Position numbers and translations under genes: made by a program. The notes under the pieces are model-generated. The model made no database searches. It saw only the letters and a program-made list of their open reading frames with translations, and had not been told where the DNA came from. Shown one piece after another: positions 12,360 to 23,097 of a stretch of 64,000 nt of DNA. The DNA comes from Pseudomonas lijiangensis (lineage in GTDB: Bacteria > Pseudomonadota > Gammaproteobacteria > Pseudomonadales > Pseudomonadaceae). Numbering within the stretch: position 1 is the first letter of the stretch; each line of letters starts with the position of its first letter. The stretch spans positions 1-64,000 of the forward strand of contig NZ_CP076668.1 of assembly GCF_018968705.1 (NCBI RefSeq), given 5' to 3'.

Positions 12360-12905
12360 TTACAGCGAGACGCTATTGTGGATAAGTTCTGCGGCAACTG
12401 CCGCCAGATCGTCAAAAATCAAAGTGCCGGCCGGCACTGTTCCGTCCATTGTCCTGCGGCCTTTACCGGTCATTACCAGAACAGGTTGTGCATCGACGGC
12501 CAAAGCAGCCTGCAGGTCACCCTTGCTGTCGCCCACGAACCATAAACCTTTCAGGTCTGTTGCGTAATGATTGGCGATGGTCTGCAGCATGCCAGGCTTT
12601 GGCTTGCGGCAGTCACAACCTTGATCCGGCCCATGTGGGCAATAAACGATCAAGCCAACCTCGCCACCCTGCCCTGCCACCAGCTCGCGCAAACGCGCAT
12701 GCATGGCATCCAGAGTAGCAAGATCGTAATAACCTCGTGCAATGCCCGACTGGTTGGTGGCAATCGCCACCGTCCAGCCGGCCTTGCTCAATGTTGCGAT
12801 GGCCTCGATCGAGCCAGGAATGGGAATCCACTCCTCTACCGACTTTATATAAGCGTCGGAGTCATGGTTGACGACTCCGTCCCGATCGAGAATCAGCAGC
12901 TTCAC
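12360..12905 (-). CDS. gmhB: D-glycero-beta-D-manno-heptose 1,7-bisphosphate 7-phosphatase
   Basis: HAD-superfamily phosphatase of the ADP-heptose pathway for lipopolysaccharide inner core. The 181-residue protein shows the HAD motif LDRDGVVNHDSD (residues 5-16), TNQSGIARGYY, the Cys-rich zinc site YCPHGPDQGCDCRKPKPGM and the late motif FVGDSKGDLQAA. The length matches the family. It lies 10 bases after glyS, in the glyQ-glyS-gmhB-plsC order common in Pseudomonas. A perfect DnaA box (12377-12385) falls in its 3' end. Confidence 0.95.
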   Translation of the reverse strand: MKLLILDRDGVVNHDSDAYIKSVEEWIPIPGSIEAIATLSKAGWTVAIATNQSGIARGYYDLATLDAMHARLRELVAGQGGEVGLIVYCPHGPDQGCDCRKPKPGMLQTIANHYATDLKGLWFVGDSKGDLQAALAVDAQPVLVMTGKGRRTMDGTVPAGTLIFDDLAAVAAELIHNSVSL

Positions 12906-12915
12906 TCTCTATTCC

Positions 12916-14970
12916 TCAACCCAGCAGCGAGATATCGGCAACGCCCAGGAACAGGCCGCGCAGACGTGCCAGCAATGCATAACGGTTGGCGCGCACATTG
13001 GCGTCGTCAGCGTTGACCATCACTGCCTCGAAGAACGCATCCACAGGCTCGCGCAGGGTTGCCAGGCGTGCCAGGGATTCGCTGTACTGACGCTCGGCAG
13101 CCATTGGCTGTACCGCGTGGTCGGCCTGTTGAATGGCCGAATACAGGGAGAACTCGTTGGCGTTGTCGAAGTACTTGGGCTCGACGGTCTGGGCGATGCT
13201 GCCCTCGGCCTTGCTCAGCAGGTTCGATACACGCTTGTTCACCGCCGCCAGTGCAGCAGCTTGTGGCAACTTGCGGAACGCCTGAACGGCCTGGACCCGC
13301 TGATCGAAGTCCAGGGCGGAACCTGGCTGCAGGGCACGGACCGACAGGTAGACCGCAACCTCGACGCCTTCGTCTTCGTAACGCGCACGCAGGCGGTCGA
13401 AGATGAACTCCAGCACCTGATCGGCCAGGCCGGCAGCCTTGACCTTGGCGCCGAACTGGCTGACCGCGAACTTGACGGTCTCGATCAGATCCAGATCCAG
13501 CTTCTTGTCGATCAGGATGCGCAGGATACCCAGCGCAGCGCGACGCAGGGCATACGGGTCTTTGCTACCGGTTGGCAGCATGCCGATGCCGAAGATGCCG
13601 ACCAGAGTGTCGAGCTTGTCGGCAATGGCCACGGCCGCGCCGGTCAAGGTAGTCGGCAGTTCTGCACCCGCACCGCGAGGCATGTACTGCTCGTTGAGCG
13701 CCAGAGCAACGTCTTGCGCCTCACCGTCCGCCTTGGCGTAGTAGAAACCGGCAATACCCTGCATTTCCGGGAACTCGCCAACCATCTCGGTCGCCAGGTC
13801 GCACTTGGAAAGAATGCCCGCACGTGCCGCACGCTGGGCGTCGCCGCCAATGCGTGGCGCGATGAAAGCGGCCAGCTTGGAAACGCGCTCGGCCTTGTCG
13901 AAGACGCTGCCCAGCTGAGCCTGGAACACGACGTTCTTCAGGCGATCATTGAAGGTTTCCAGCTTCTGCTTCTTGTCCTGCTTGAAGAAGAACTCGGCAT
14001 CGGTCAGACGTGGGCGAACCACCTTCTCGTTACCGGCGATGATCTGTGCCGGGTCCTTGCTCTCGATGTTGGCAACCGTGATGAAGCGCGGCAGCAACTT
14101 GCCTTCGCTGTCCAGCAGGCAGAAATACTTCTGGTTGTCCTGCATGGTGGTGATCAGGGCTTCCTGAGGCACTTCGAGGAAGCGCTCTTCAAACGAGCAG
14201 ACCAGCGGCACCGGCCACTCGACCAGACCCGCCACTTCGTCCAGCAGGCTTGGCGGCACGATGGCAGTGCCTTCCTGCTGGGCAGCCAGTTCGTCGACGC
14301 GCTTGCTGATGATCTGGCGACGTTCGTTGAAGTCGGCCAGTACATGAGCGGCCCGCAGGTCGCTGAGGTAGCTGGCTGGCGAGGAAATACGCACGTCTTG
14401 CGGATGATGGAAGCGGTGACCGCGAGAATGACGGCCTGCGCTCTGGGCCAGGATCGTGCAGTCGATCACCTGGTCGCCCAGCAGCATGACCAGCCATTGG
14501 GTCGGACGCACGAACTCTTCCTTGCGGGCACCCCAACGCATGCGTTTGGCGATTGGCAGGTCGTTCAGCGAGTCTTCGACGATGGTCGGCAGCAGTGAAG
14601 CGGTCGGTTTGCCGATGATGGTCTGGCTGTAACGCAGCTTGGGACCACTCTGATCGATTTCGCTCAGATCGACGCCGCATTTCTTGGCGAAGCCCAGTGC
14701 TGCCTGAGTCGGGTTGCCTTCAGCATCGAAAGCGGCCTGACGAGGCGGACCGTCCAGATTGACGCTGCGATCCGGTTGTTGCGTGGCCAGGCCGGTCACC
14801 AGCACCGCCAGACGACGTGGCGCGGCGTAAACCTGTTTGGCGCTGTAGGTCAGGCCAGCGCTCTGCAGGCCTTTTTCGATACCGGCCAGAAATGCATCGC
14901 CCAAGGCACTGAGGGTCTTGGGTGGCAGTTCTTCGGTACCCAGTTCGACCAGAAAATCTTGAGCACTCAT
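12916..14970 (-). CDS. glyS: Glycyl-tRNA synthetase beta subunit
   Basis: Beta chain of the heterotetrameric bacterial glycyl-tRNA synthetase; it contributes tRNA binding. The 684-residue protein starts [20 protein letters not shown], the diagnostic N-terminus, and keeps normal length. Its start overlaps the glyQ stop by four bases (ATGA), indicating translational coupling. Long reading frames on the opposite strand, including one of 576 codons, are shadows of this GC-rich gene. Confidence 0.97.
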   Translation of the reverse strand: MSAQDFLVELGTEELPPKTLSALGDAFLAGIEKGLQSAGLTYSAKQVYAAPRRLAVLVTGLATQQPDRSVNLDGPPRQAAFDAEGNPTQAALGFAKKCGVDLSEIDQSGPKLRYSQTIIGKPTASLLPTIVEDSLNDLPIAKRMRWGARKEEFVRPTQWLVMLLGDQVIDCTILAQSAGRHSRGHRFHHPQDVRISSPASYLSDLRAAHVLADFNERRQIISKRVDELAAQQEGTAIVPPSLLDEVAGLVEWPVPLVCSFEERFLEVPQEALITTMQDNQKYFCLLDSEGKLLPRFITVANIESKDPAQIIAGNEKVVRPRLTDAEFFFKQDKKQKLETFNDRLKNVVFQAQLGSVFDKAERVSKLAAFIAPRIGGDAQRAARAGILSKCDLATEMVGEFPEMQGIAGFYYAKADGEAQDVALALNEQYMPRGAGAELPTTLTGAAVAIADKLDTLVGIFGIGMLPTGSKDPYALRRAALGILRILIDKKLDLDLIETVKFAVSQFGAKVKAAGLADQVLEFIFDRLRARYEDEGVEVAVYLSVRALQPGSALDFDQRVQAVQAFRKLPQAAALAAVNKRVSNLLSKAEGSIAQTVEPKYFDNANEFSLYSAIQQADHAVQPMAAERQYSESLARLATLREPVDAFFEAVMVNADDANVRANRYALLARLRGLFLGVADISLLG

Positions 14971-15914
14971 TGTGCAGCCTCCAGCTTAGCCAACACTTCA
15001 TCGCGTAGATCGGGCGGTGCCATCGGGAAGCCAAGCTTGGCCCGGGCTTGCAGGTAGCTCTGGGCGACAGAACGGGCCAGCGTGCGCACGCGCAGGATGT
15101 ACTGCTGACGCGCAGTCACGGAAATGGCCCGGCGCGCATCCAGAAGGTTGAAGGTGTGCGAAGCCTTGAGGACCATTTCATAGCTTGGCAATGGCAGCTC
15201 AAGCTCGATCAGGCGTGCAGCTTCGCTTTCATAGAAGTCGAACAGCTCGAACAGTTTTTCGACGTTGGCGTGTTCGAAGTTGTAGGTCGATTGCTCCACT
15301 TCGTTCTGGTGGAACACATCGCCGTAAGTCACCTTGCCGAACGGGCCGTCAGCCCAGACCAGATCGTAGACCGAGTCCACGCCCTGCTGGTACATGGCCA
15401 GACGCTCCAGGCCGTAGGTGATTTCGCCGGTCACCGGGTAGCACTCGATGCCACCGACCTGCTGGAAGTAGGTGAACTGCGAGACTTCCATGCCGTTGAG
15501 CCAGATTTCCCAGCCCAGACCCCAGGCACCCAGAGTTGGCGATTCCCAGTTGTCTTCGACGAAACGGACGTCATGCACCAGCGGGTCGAGGCCGATGTGC
15601 TTGAGTGAGCCCAGGTACAGTTCCTGAAAGTTGTCCGGGTTCGGCTTCAGGATCACCTGAAACTGATAGTAATGCTGCAGGCGGTTGGGGTTTTCGCCGT
15701 AACGGCCGTCAGTCGGGCGACGGCTTGGCTGTACGTAAGCGGCGTTCCAGGTTTCCGGGCCTACGGCGCGCAGAAATGTGGCGGTGTGGAAAGTGCCGGC
15801 GCCTACTTCCATATCGTAGGGCTGAAGTACCACGCAACCTTGTTCTGCCCAGTATTGCTGGAGGGCGAGGATCAAGTCTTGGAAGGTACGCACGGCTGGC
15901 GTAGGCTGGCTCAC
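14967..15914 (-). CDS. glyQ: Glycyl-tRNA synthetase alpha subunit
   Basis: Catalytic chain activating glycine and charging tRNA-Gly. I place the start at a GTG (15914) giving 315 residues beginning with [18 protein letters not shown] after the initiator; AGGTGA lies just upstream. The open frame extends to 16016 but that would overlap the divergent tag gene and add residues unlike the family. Conserved segments include [20 protein letters not shown] and [18 protein letters not shown]. Confidence 0.96.
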   Translation of the reverse strand: MSQPTPAVRTFQDLILALQQYWAEQGCVVLQPYDMEVGAGTFHTATFLRAVGPETWNAAYVQPSRRPTDGRYGENPNRLQHYYQFQVILKPNPDNFQELYLGSLKHIGLDPLVHDVRFVEDNWESPTLGAWGLGWEIWLNGMEVSQFTYFQQVGGIECYPVTGEITYGLERLAMYQQGVDSVYDLVWADGPFGKVTYGDVFHQNEVEQSTYNFEHANVEKLFELFDFYESEAARLIELELPLPSYEMVLKASHTFNLLDARRAISVTARQQYILRVRTLARSVAQSYLQARAKLGFPMAPPDLRDEVLAKLEAAQ

Positions 15915-15993
15915 AAAATTCACCTGTGCTGGGCTGCGATTTAAAGAGCGGGAGTATACCCGATTCGGCTGCACGTCCACCCTTGGAAGGCCT

Positions 15994-16545
15994 ATGACTC
16001 GCTGCTTTTGGTGCAATGAAGACCCGATTTACATCGCTTATCACGATCAGGAATGGGGAGTGCCGCTGCGCGATGCGCAGAAGCTCTTCGAGTTGCTTTT
16101 GCTCGAAGGGTTCCAGGCCGGTCTGTCATGGATCACGGTTTTGAAAAAACGCCCGCGATATCGCGAAGTCATGTTCGGTTTTGATGTTCATCGCATCGCC
16201 GTCATGACCGACGACGAGATTGAAGTCCTGATGCAGGAGCCGGGCATCATCCGTAACCGCCTCAAACTCAACGCTGCCCGCCGCAATGCACAGGCCTGGT
16301 TGAAACTGGACGACCCGGTCGGCTTTCTCTGGTCGTTTGTCGGTGGAGAACAGAAGGTCAACCACTTCAAGGACCGCAGCGAGGTCCCGGCCATCACGCC
16401 AGAGGCCGAAGCCATGAGCAAGGCCTTGAAGAAAGCAGGGTTCACTTTTGTCGGCCCGACCATTTGCTACGCCTACATGCAATCGAGCGGCATGGTCATG
16501 GATCACACCGTCGATTGTGATCGATACGCGACTCTGGTCCGCTGA
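15994..16545 (+). CDS. tag: DNA-3-methyladenine glycosylase I
   Basis: Base-excision repair enzyme removing 3-methyladenine. The 183-residue protein begins [24 protein letters not shown] and carries the zinc ligands C4, H17, H171 and C175 (last two in [10 protein letters not shown]), with the conserved [16 protein letters not shown] segment. It is divergent from glyQ and 38 bases before the lipid A acyltransferase gene, as in other Pseudomonas. Confidence 0.97.
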   Translation: MTRCFWCNEDPIYIAYHDQEWGVPLRDAQKLFELLLLEGFQAGLSWITVLKKRPRYREVMFGFDVHRIAVMTDDEIEVLMQEPGIIRNRLKLNAARRNAQAWLKLDDPVGFLWSFVGGEQKVNHFKDRSEVPAITPEAEAMSKALKKAGFTFVGPTICYAYMQSSGMVMDHTVDCDRYATLVR

Positions 16546-16583
16546 AGGTTACAATGCGCACCTCGAGAATTTGGGAGTGATCT

Positions 16584-17471
16584 GTGGATAAGTTCAAAGG
16601 TGCCATGATTGTCGGGGCGTTGCGGTTGTTTGCCCTGCTGCCCTGGCGTGCCGTGCAATGGGTCGGTACTGCGATTGGCTGGTTGATGTGGAAACTGCCC
16701 AACCGTTCCCGTGAAGTGGCGCGGATCAATCTGTCCAAATGCTTTCCGGAACTGAACAAGACTGAGCTGGACCAATTGGTGGGTCGCAGCCTGATGGATA
16801 TCGGCAAGACCCTGACCGAAAGCGCCTGCGCCTGGATCTGGCCTGCCCAGAAGTCCATCGACCTGGTGCGTGAAGTCGAAGGCCTCGATGTGCTCAAGGA
16901 CGCTCTCGCTTCTGGCAAGGGTGTGGTCGGGATCACCAGCCACCTGGGCAACTGGGAAGTGCTCAACCACTTCTATTGCAGCCAGTGCAAACCGATCATT
17001 TTCTATCGTCCACCCAAGCTCAAGGCTGTGGACGAACTGCTGCGCAAGCAGCGGGTGCAGTTGGGCAACCGTGTTGCGGCTTCCACCAAGGAAGGCATCC
17101 TCAGTGTCATCAAGGAAGTGCGTAAAGGCGGCTCGGTGGGGATTCCTGCGGATCCGGAGCCGGCAGAGTCGGCCGGTATCTTCGTACCCTTCTGCGGTAC
17201 CCAGGCACTGACCAGCAAATTCGTGCCCAACATGCTGGCTGGCGGCAAAGCCGTTGGCGTCTTCCTGCACGCCATGCGCCTGCCGGACGGTTCAGGCTAC
17301 AAGGTGGTTCTGGAAGCTGCACCTGAAGACATGTACAGCACCGACACTGAAACATCGGCGGCAGCCATGAGCAAGGTGGTCGAGAAATATGTGCGGGCTT
17401 ATCCGAGCCAGTACATGTGGACCATGAAGCGCTTCAAGAAGCGTCCGGAAGGCGAAGCGCGCTGGTATTGA
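16584..17471 (+). CDS. lpxL: Lipid A biosynthesis (lauroyl-type) acyltransferase, LpxL/HtrB family
   Basis: Adds a secondary acyl chain to lipid A at the inner membrane. The 295-residue protein has a hydrophobic N-terminal segment, the catalytic HX4E motif in SHLGNWEVLN near 118-127, and FYRPPK and IPADPEP segments typical of LpxL/HtrB enzymes. The start is a GTG at 16584 with GGGAGTGA just before it; a perfect DnaA box (16583-16591) overlaps this start codon. Pseudomonas has more than one member, so the exact chain position acylated is not assigned. Confidence 0.9.
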   Translation: MDKFKGAMIVGALRLFALLPWRAVQWVGTAIGWLMWKLPNRSREVARINLSKCFPELNKTELDQLVGRSLMDIGKTLTESACAWIWPAQKSIDLVREVEGLDVLKDALASGKGVVGITSHLGNWEVLNHFYCSQCKPIIFYRPPKLKAVDELLRKQRVQLGNRVAASTKEGILSVIKEVRKGGSVGIPADPEPAESAGIFVPFCGTQALTSKFVPNMLAGGKAVGVFLHAMRLPDGSGYKVVLEAAPEDMYSTDTETSAAAMSKVVEKYVRAYPSQYMWTMKRFKKRPEGEARWY

Positions 17472-17488
17472 ACAGTTCAGGAACACTT

Positions 17489-17578
17489 TGTGGGAGGCAG
17501 CTTGCTGGCGACTTCACGTACAGACGCAGAATGTCTGTCGGTTTTCAGGCCTTTTTCGCCAGCAAGCTGCCTCCCACA
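17489..17578. repeat. REP pair (BIME) after lpxL
   Basis: GTGGGAGGCAGCTTGCTGGC begins a 21-base arm (17490-17510) whose exact reverse complement is at 17557-17577, separated by 46 bases. It sits between the convergent lpxL and trkA genes, the usual location of Pseudomonas REP elements, and could act as a terminator for both. Confidence 0.9.
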
Positions 17579-17604
17579 GGTTTGTCTGTTTCTTTATTGA
17601 TCAG

Positions 17605-18978
17605 TTAAAAGAAGCTCAACCCCACCTGAAACAGCCGCTCAACATCGCGGATGTATTTTTTATCCACAAGGAACATGATCACGTGGTCGCCGGATTCGAT
17701 CACGGTGATGTCGTGGGCGATCAGGACTTCTTCGTCGCGGATGATGGCGCCGATGGTGGTGCCCTGCGGGAGGATAATGTCCCTGATGGCCTTGCCGATG
17801 ACCTTGCTGGATTTGGCATCGCCGTGGGCTACGACCTCAATGGCTTCGGCCGCTCCCCTGCGCAGTGAATGCACACTGACGATATCACCGCGCCGCACGT
17901 GGGTCAGCAAGGTGCCGATGGTCGCCAGTTGCGGGCTGACGGCGATATCGATTTCCCCGCCTTGCACCAGGTCCACATAGGCCGGGTTATTGATGAGGGT
18001 GACCACCTTGCGCGCCCCCATTCGCTTGGCCAGCAGCGACGACATGATGTTGGCTTCGTCGTCGTTGGTCAGGGCCAGGAACAGGTCGGTATTGCCGATG
18101 TTCTCTTCCATCAACAGGTCGCGATCCGAAGAACTGCCTTGCAGAACCACCGTGCTGTTGAGGGTTTCCGAGAGATGACGGCAACGGGCCGGGTTCATCT
18201 CGATGATCTTCACCTGATAGCGGCTTTCGATGGCTTCGGCCAGACGCTCGCCAATGTTGCCGCCACCGGCGATCACGATGCGTTTGTAGCTTTCGTCCAG
18301 GCGGCGCATCTCGCCCATTACGGCGCGAATATGCGCCTTGGCCGCAATGAAGAACACTTCGTCATCGGCTTCGATAACGGTGTCGCCATGGGGCGTGATA
18401 GGCCGGTCGCGACGGAATATCGCGGCTACCCGGGTGTCGACATTGGGCATGTGCGCCCGCAGCTGGCGCAGTTTCTGACCCACCAGCGGTCCGCCGTAAT
18501 AAGCCCTGACGGCCACTAGTTGTGCCTTGCCTTCGGCAAAGTCGATCACCTGAAGGGCGCCGGGGTATTCGACCAGACGCTTGATGTAGTTGGTGACGAC
18601 CTGTTCCGGGCTGATCAATACATCCACCGGAATCGCATCGTTGTCGAACAGACCGGCGCGGGTCAGGTAAGCCGCTTCACGGACCCGGGCAATCTTGGTC
18701 GGCGTGTGGAACAGCGTGTAGGCCACCTGGCAGGCGACCATGTTGGTTTCATCGCTGTTGGTGACGGCCACCAGCATGTCGGCATCATCGGCACCCGCCT
18801 GGCGCAGCACTGTGGGAAACGAGCCCTTGCCCTGTACCGTGCGGATATCCAGGCGGTCGCCCAGGTCACGCAGGCGGTCGCCATCGGTGTCCACTACGGT
18901 GATGTCGTTGGCTTCACTGGCCAGATGTTCGGCCAGCGTGCCGCCAACCTGCCCTGCACCCAGGATGATGATTTTCAA
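17605..18978 (-). CDS. trkA: Trk potassium uptake regulatory protein TrkA
   Basis: Peripheral NAD-binding component gating the Trk potassium channel. The 457-residue protein contains two RCK halves: [19 protein letters not shown] at the N-terminus and [19 protein letters not shown] near 233, each a Rossmann nucleotide-binding motif followed by a TrkA-C domain. Length is normal. It lies 14 bases after rsmB in a def/fmt-rsmB-trkA gene cluster. Confidence 0.97.
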   Translation of the reverse strand: MKIIILGAGQVGGTLAEHLASEANDITVVDTDGDRLRDLGDRLDIRTVQGKGSFPTVLRQAGADDADMLVAVTNSDETNMVACQVAYTLFHTPTKIARVREAAYLTRAGLFDNDAIPVDVLISPEQVVTNYIKRLVEYPGALQVIDFAEGKAQLVAVRAYYGGPLVGQKLRQLRAHMPNVDTRVAAIFRRDRPITPHGDTVIEADDEVFFIAAKAHIRAVMGEMRRLDESYKRIVIAGGGNIGERLAEAIESRYQVKIIEMNPARCRHLSETLNSTVVLQGSSSDRDLLMEENIGNTDLFLALTNDDEANIMSSLLAKRMGARKVVTLINNPAYVDLVQGGEIDIAVSPQLATIGTLLTHVRRGDIVSVHSLRRGAAEAIEVVAHGDAKSSKVIGKAIRDIILPQGTTIGAIIRDEEVLIAHDITVIESGDHVIMFLVDKKYIRDVERLFQVGLSFF

Positions 18979-18992
18979 CGGCTATCTCCCTG

Positions 18993-20315
18993 TCAGACCG
19001 ACGCTGCGATCTTGATCAGTTTGGCGTAATAGAAGCCATCATGCCCACCTTCCTGCGCCAGCAACTGGCGGCCGTGGGGCTGCTTGATGCCTGCGGGTTG
19101 CTGGCCGAGCTGTCCGGCGATGTCCAGCTCGCGGGCGCCGGAGGTACGGGCCAGGAAGGCCTCGATCACTTCAGTGTTTTCCGTGGGCAGCGTCGAGCAG
19201 GTGGCGTACAACAGAATGCCGCCGACTTGCAGCGTCGGCCAGAGCGCGTCCAGCAACTCGCCTTGCAGCGTGGCCAGGGCGGTAATGTCATCGGCCTGAC
19301 GGGTCAGCTTGATATCCGGGTGGCGGCGGATCACGCCGGTGGCCGAGCAAGGCGCATCGAGCAGAATGCGCTGGAAGGGCTTGCCGTCCCACCATTGGGC
19401 GGTTTCCCGGGCGTCGGCTGCGATCAGTTCGGCATCCAGGCCCAGGCGGTCGAGGTTTTCCCGCACGCGCACCAGACGCTTGGCTTCCAGATCAACAGCC
19501 ACCACGCCGTCGAGTTGCGGCTGCACTTCCAGCAGATGGCAGGTCTTGCCGCCCGGCGCGCAGCAGGCATCCAGCACACGTTGGCCGGGCGCCAGTTCCA
19601 GCAGGTCGGCAGCCAGTTGCGCGGCTTCATCCTGCACGCTGATCCAGCCTTCGGCAAAACCGGGGAGTGAGCGCACATCACCCGGCTCGGCCAGCAGGAT
19701 GCCATCCTGGCTGAAGGTGCAGGCAACGGCTTCGATCCCGGCGGTTTTCAACAGCTCAAGGTATTGAGCGCGACTGTTATGCCGACGGTTGACCCGCAGG
19801 ATCATGGGCGGATGCGCGTTGTTGGCGGCGCAGATGGCTTCCCATTGCTCGGGCCATGCGGCTTTCAGGGCTTTTTGCAGCCAGCGCGGGTGAGCGGTAC
19901 GCACCACCGGATCGTGTTCCAGTTCAGCCAGCAGCGCTTCGCTTTCTCGTTGGGCACGACGCAGGACGGCATTGAGCAATGCTTTGGCCCATGGTTTTTT
20001 CAGCTTGTCGGCGCAACCCACCGTTTCACCGATGGCGGCGTGGGCGGGAATGCGGCTGTAGAGCAACTGATAAAGTCCCACCAGCAACAAGGCCTCGACA
20101 TCGGCATCAGCGGCCTTGAAGGGTTTTTGCAGCAGTTTGGCTGCCAGCGCGGACAGGCGTGGCTGCCAGCGTGCCGTGCCGAAAGCCAGATCCTGAGTGA
20201 GGCCCCGATCACGGATGTCGACCTTATCCAGCTGGGTCGGCAACGAACTGTTCAGCGAAGCCTTGCCGCTCAGCACGGCGGCCAAGGCTCTGGCGGCAGC
20301 CAGACGCGGGTTCAT
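18993..20315 (-). CDS. rsmB: 16S rRNA m5C967 methyltransferase
   Basis: SAM-dependent enzyme forming 5-methylcytosine at position 967 of 16S rRNA. The 440-residue protein has an N-terminal NusB-like RNA-binding domain (about 1-140) and a Rossmann methyltransferase domain with [15 protein letters not shown], the [16 protein letters not shown] motif and the catalytic [11 protein letters not shown] cysteine. Its start overlaps the fmt stop by four bases, so the two are coupled. Confidence 0.96.
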   Translation of the reverse strand: MNPRLAAARALAAVLSGKASLNSSLPTQLDKVDIRDRGLTQDLAFGTARWQPRLSALAAKLLQKPFKAADADVEALLLVGLYQLLYSRIPAHAAIGETVGCADKLKKPWAKALLNAVLRRAQRESEALLAELEHDPVVRTAHPRWLQKALKAAWPEQWEAICAANNAHPPMILRVNRRHNSRAQYLELLKTAGIEAVACTFSQDGILLAEPGDVRSLPGFAEGWISVQDEAAQLAADLLELAPGQRVLDACCAPGGKTCHLLEVQPQLDGVVAVDLEAKRLVRVRENLDRLGLDAELIAADARETAQWWDGKPFQRILLDAPCSATGVIRRHPDIKLTRQADDITALATLQGELLDALWPTLQVGGILLYATCSTLPTENTEVIEAFLARTSGARELDIAGQLGQQPAGIKQPHGRQLLAQEGGHDGFYYAKLIKIAASV

Positions 20316-21256
20316 TGGCCCAACACCGTGCCGGTGGCGAACTTCTCGCGACGGCTGTTGAACAGGTCAGTGAAGTTCAGCGGCTTGCCGCCCGGCAATT
20401 GCAGGCGAGTCAGGCGCAAGGCGCCCTGGCCACAGGCGACGATCAGGCCGTCCTTGCTGGCACCGAGAATCGTGCCCGGTGCGCCCTGCCCTTCGGCAAG
20501 GCTGGCGGCCAGTATCTTGAGGGCTTCTTCATTCAAGGTGCTGTGGCAGATGGGCCACGGATTGAAGGCGCGGATCAGGCGTTCCAGCTCGTCTGCCGGG
20601 CGGCTCCAGTCGATGCGTGCCTCGTCCTTGTTCAATTTGTGAGCATACGTGGCGAGTGTATCGTCCTGCACTTCGCCCACCAGCGAACCCTCTGCCAGAC
20701 CCGCCACGGCTTGCACTACGGCAGGCGGACCTAGTTCGGCAAGGCGATCGTGCAAGGTGCCGCCGGTGTCTTCTGCCGTGATGGGCGTCGTGACCTTGAG
20801 CAGCATCGGGCCGGTATCCAGGCCGGCTTCCATGCGCATGACGGTCACGCCGCTTTCGGCATCACCCGCCTGCACGGCCCGCTGGATCGGCGCTGCACCG
20901 CGCCAGCGTGGCAGCAAGGAGGCATGGCTGTTGATGCAGCCCAGACGAGGAATATCCAGCACCACTTGCGGCAGGATCAGGCCATAAGCGACCACCACCA
21001 TAAGGTCGGGCTTGAGCTCGGCCAGCTCCTGCTGAGCGGCGGCATCACGCAGGGTTGGCGGTTGCAGCACTTGCAGGCCATGCTGTAGCGCCAGTTGCTT
21101 GACCGGGCTTGGCATCAGCTTCTGTCCACGACCGGCCGGGCGATCAGGCTGGGTATAGACCGCGATGATCTGATGAGGGCTGTCCAGCAGGGCCTTCAAG
21201 TGTTCGGCGGCAAATTCCGGAGTACCGGCGAAGACGATGCGCAGTGGCTCGGTCAT
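20312..21256 (-). CDS. fmt: Methionyl-tRNA formyltransferase
   Basis: Formylates initiator methionyl-tRNA using 10-formyl-tetrahydrofolate. Starting at 21256 gives 314 residues beginning [20 protein letters not shown]; the longer open frame to 21361 would run through the def terminator and is rejected. Catalytic features include [21 protein letters not shown] (Asn, His) and the downstream ETGVT-like segment [19 protein letters not shown]. It overlaps rsmB and lies 55 bases downstream of def. Confidence 0.97.
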   Translation of the reverse strand: MTEPLRIVFAGTPEFAAEHLKALLDSPHQIIAVYTQPDRPAGRGQKLMPSPVKQLALQHGLQVLQPPTLRDAAAQQELAELKPDLMVVVAYGLILPQVVLDIPRLGCINSHASLLPRWRGAAPIQRAVQAGDAESGVTVMRMEAGLDTGPMLLKVTTPITAEDTGGTLHDRLAELGPPAVVQAVAGLAEGSLVGEVQDDTLATYAHKLNKDEARIDWSRPADELERLIRAFNPWPICHSTLNEEALKILAASLAEGQGAPGTILGASKDGLIVACGQGALRLTRLQLPGGKPLNFTDLFNSRREKFATGTVLGQ

Positions 21257-21280
21257 GGGCTTCTCGTTGTGTAAAAAAGA

Positions 21281-21300
21281 AAAGGCCCTCACAGGCCTTT
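21281..21300 (-). terminator. Terminator-like hairpin between def and fmt
   Basis: AAAGGCC (21281-21287) pairs with GGCCTTT (21294-21300). On the minus strand the stem is followed by a T-rich tract (TTCTTTTTTAC), so it can end or attenuate def transcripts before fmt. Confidence 0.7.
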
Positions 21301-21311
21301 TGGGTGATGGA

Positions 21312-21818
21312 TCAAGCGTTCTGTCTGTGCTGTTTTTCCAGCTTTTTCTTGATCCGGTCACGCTTCAGATTGGAGAGGTAGTCGACGAACAGCTTGCCGT
21401 TCAGGTGATCGCATTCATGCTGGATGCAGACGGCGAGCAAACCTTCGGCAACCAGTTCGTAAGGCTTGCCGTCACGGTCCAGAGCCTTGATGCGAACTTT
21501 TACGGGGCGGTCGACGTTTTCATAGAACCCGGGTACCGAGAGGCAGCCTTCCTGATACTGATCCATTTCTTCGGTCAGCATTTCGATTTCGGGGTTGATG
21601 AAGACGCGAGGCTCGGTGCGATCTTCGCTCAGGTCCATCACGACCACGCGCTTGTGGACGTTGACCTGGGTCGCTGCCAGACCGATGCCCGGGGCCTCGT
21701 ACATGGTTTCAAACATGTCGTCGACCAACTGGCGTATGCCGTCGTCTACTATCGCCACAGGTTTGGCGATGGTGCGCAGGCGCGAATCGGGAAATTCGAG
21801 AATGTTTAGAATGGCCAT
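21312..21818 (-). CDS. def: Peptide deformylase
   Basis: Metalloenzyme removing the N-formyl group from nascent proteins. Starting at 21818 gives 168 residues, [16 protein letters not shown], the standard N-terminus; a longer frame to 21878 is not supported. All three motifs are present: [17 protein letters not shown] (metal Cys) and QHECDH (metal His pair). It forms a functional pair with fmt, separated by a terminator-like hairpin. Confidence 0.97.
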   Translation of the reverse strand: MAILNILEFPDSRLRTIAKPVAIVDDGIRQLVDDMFETMYEAPGIGLAATQVNVHKRVVVMDLSEDRTEPRVFINPEIEMLTEEMDQYQEGCLSVPGFYENVDRPVKVRIKALDRDGKPYELVAEGLLAVCIQHECDHLNGKLFVDYLSNLKRDRIKKKLEKQHRQNA

Positions 21819-21947
21819 ATACGTAAGGGCTGCACTGTAGGGTAAAGTCAAAATCGGCTGCCAGGCTTGAAACGTCAAAGCAGACAGCTATATGAGACTG
21901 ATGGGACTTATGTTTACGCGAGACAACATGATAAAGGGATTCACCGC

Positions 21948-22973
21948 ATGAGGAAATCACTACTCGCCCTGCTGCTTTTGACTGCCAGCGGTCTTGCTCA
22001 GGCGCAAGTGCAACTCAAGGAAGGCCACCCGCAGAGTTATACCGTCGTTGCCGGTGACACACTTTGGGATATTTCCGGCAAATTCTTGCGCGAACCATGG
22101 AAATGGCGCGAGATATGGCGGGCCAATCCCCAGGTACGCGATCCTGACCTCATCTATCCCGGCGACTCGCTTTCGCTGATCTACATCGACGGCCAGCCTC
22201 GTGTGGTACTCAACCGCGCCGAATCCCGCGGCACCATCAAATTGTCACCGCGTGTGCGCAGCACGCCGACGATCGAAGCGATCCCGAGCATTCCGCTGGG
22301 CGCCATCAATGCGTTTCTGATCAGTAACCGGATCGTCGACGACGCCGACCAGTTCAACAAGGCCCCTTACATCGTTGCAGGCAATGCCGAGCGTGTACTC
22401 AGCGGCGGAGGCGACCGCATCTATGCGCGCGGCAATCTGGACCCTGATCAGATGAGCTACGGGATCTTCCGTCAAGGCAAGGTCTACACCGATCCGGCCA
22501 CCAAGGAAGTGCTGGGCATCAATGCCGACGATATCGGCGGCGGTGAAGTCGTTGCCACCGAAGGTGATGTTTCTACCCTGATGTTGCAGCGCTCTACCCA
22601 GGAAGTGCGTCTGGGCGACCGCCTGTTCACCAGTGAAGAGCGGGCAATCAATTCGACGTTCCTGCCCAGTGCGCCACAGAACGCCATCGAAGGCCTGATT
22701 CTCGATGTGCCTCGGGGCGTGACCCAGGTCGGCGTCTACGACGTGGTGACACTCAACAAAGGTCGACGCGACGGTCTGGTCGAAGGCAATGTGCTGGCGA
22801 TTTTCAAGACTGGCGAAACGGTCCGCGACCGGGTGACTGGCGATCAGGTGAAAATTCCCGACGAGCGCTCCGGGCTGCTGATGGTTTTCCGCACTTATGA
22901 AAAGCTCAGTTACGCCTTGGTCCTGCACGCGAACCGATCTTTGGCCATTATGGACAAGGTCCGTAACCCCTGA
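21948..22973 (+). CDS. LysM-domain peptidoglycan-binding envelope protein
   Basis: Exported protein with a single N-terminal LysM domain. From the ATG at 21948 it has 341 residues: a signal peptide MRKSLLALLLLTASGLAQAQ (about 1-20), then LysM YTVVAGDTLWDISGKFL to PGDSLSLIY (about 26-72), and a long C-terminal region of unknown fold with repeated mention-worthy pairs DVPRGVTQVGVYDVVTLNKG. The same gene sits divergently from def in other Pseudomonas. Its function is not established; a role in cell-wall maintenance is inference. The start further upstream (21867) would destroy the signal peptide. Confidence 0.88.
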   Translation: MRKSLLALLLLTASGLAQAQVQLKEGHPQSYTVVAGDTLWDISGKFLREPWKWREIWRANPQVRDPDLIYPGDSLSLIYIDGQPRVVLNRAESRGTIKLSPRVRSTPTIEAIPSIPLGAINAFLISNRIVDDADQFNKAPYIVAGNAERVLSGGGDRIYARGNLDPDQMSYGIFRQGKVYTDPATKEVLGINADDIGGGEVVATEGDVSTLMLQRSTQEVRLGDRLFTSEERAINSTFLPSAPQNAIEGLILDVPRGVTQVGVYDVVTLNKGRRDGLVEGNVLAIFKTGETVRDRVTGDQVKIPDERSGLLMVFRTYEKLSYALVLHANRSLAIMDKVRNP

Positions 22974-23043
22974 GGCTCTGTCTCAGGCCTGATACAGGTT
23001 TTTTCCACCGGGCTTTTCACTTATCAAATTGTTGTCAACAGAG

Positions 23044-23052
23044 TTATCCACA
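23044..23052 (+). other. Perfect intergenic DnaA box upstream of dprA
   Basis: TTATCCACA lies 46 bases before the dprA start, followed by a small hairpin GCCCAC / GTGGGC. A second perfect box (23661-23669) is inside dprA. Confidence 0.55.
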
Positions 23053-23097
23053 GGTTTGCCCACCTCCTGAAGTGGGCTATGGATCAAGGACGATCTT

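Noticed and set aside
12868..14598. Open frame of 576 codons on the plus strand
   Set aside because: It lies antisense to glyS in the usual GC-rich mirror frame, gives a His/Gln/Asp-rich composition and has no recognisable motif.
17489..17578. Repeat-spacer pattern that might suggest a CRISPR array
   Set aside because: It is a single inverted pair of REP arms, not direct repeats with regular spacers; no cas genes are present in the window.
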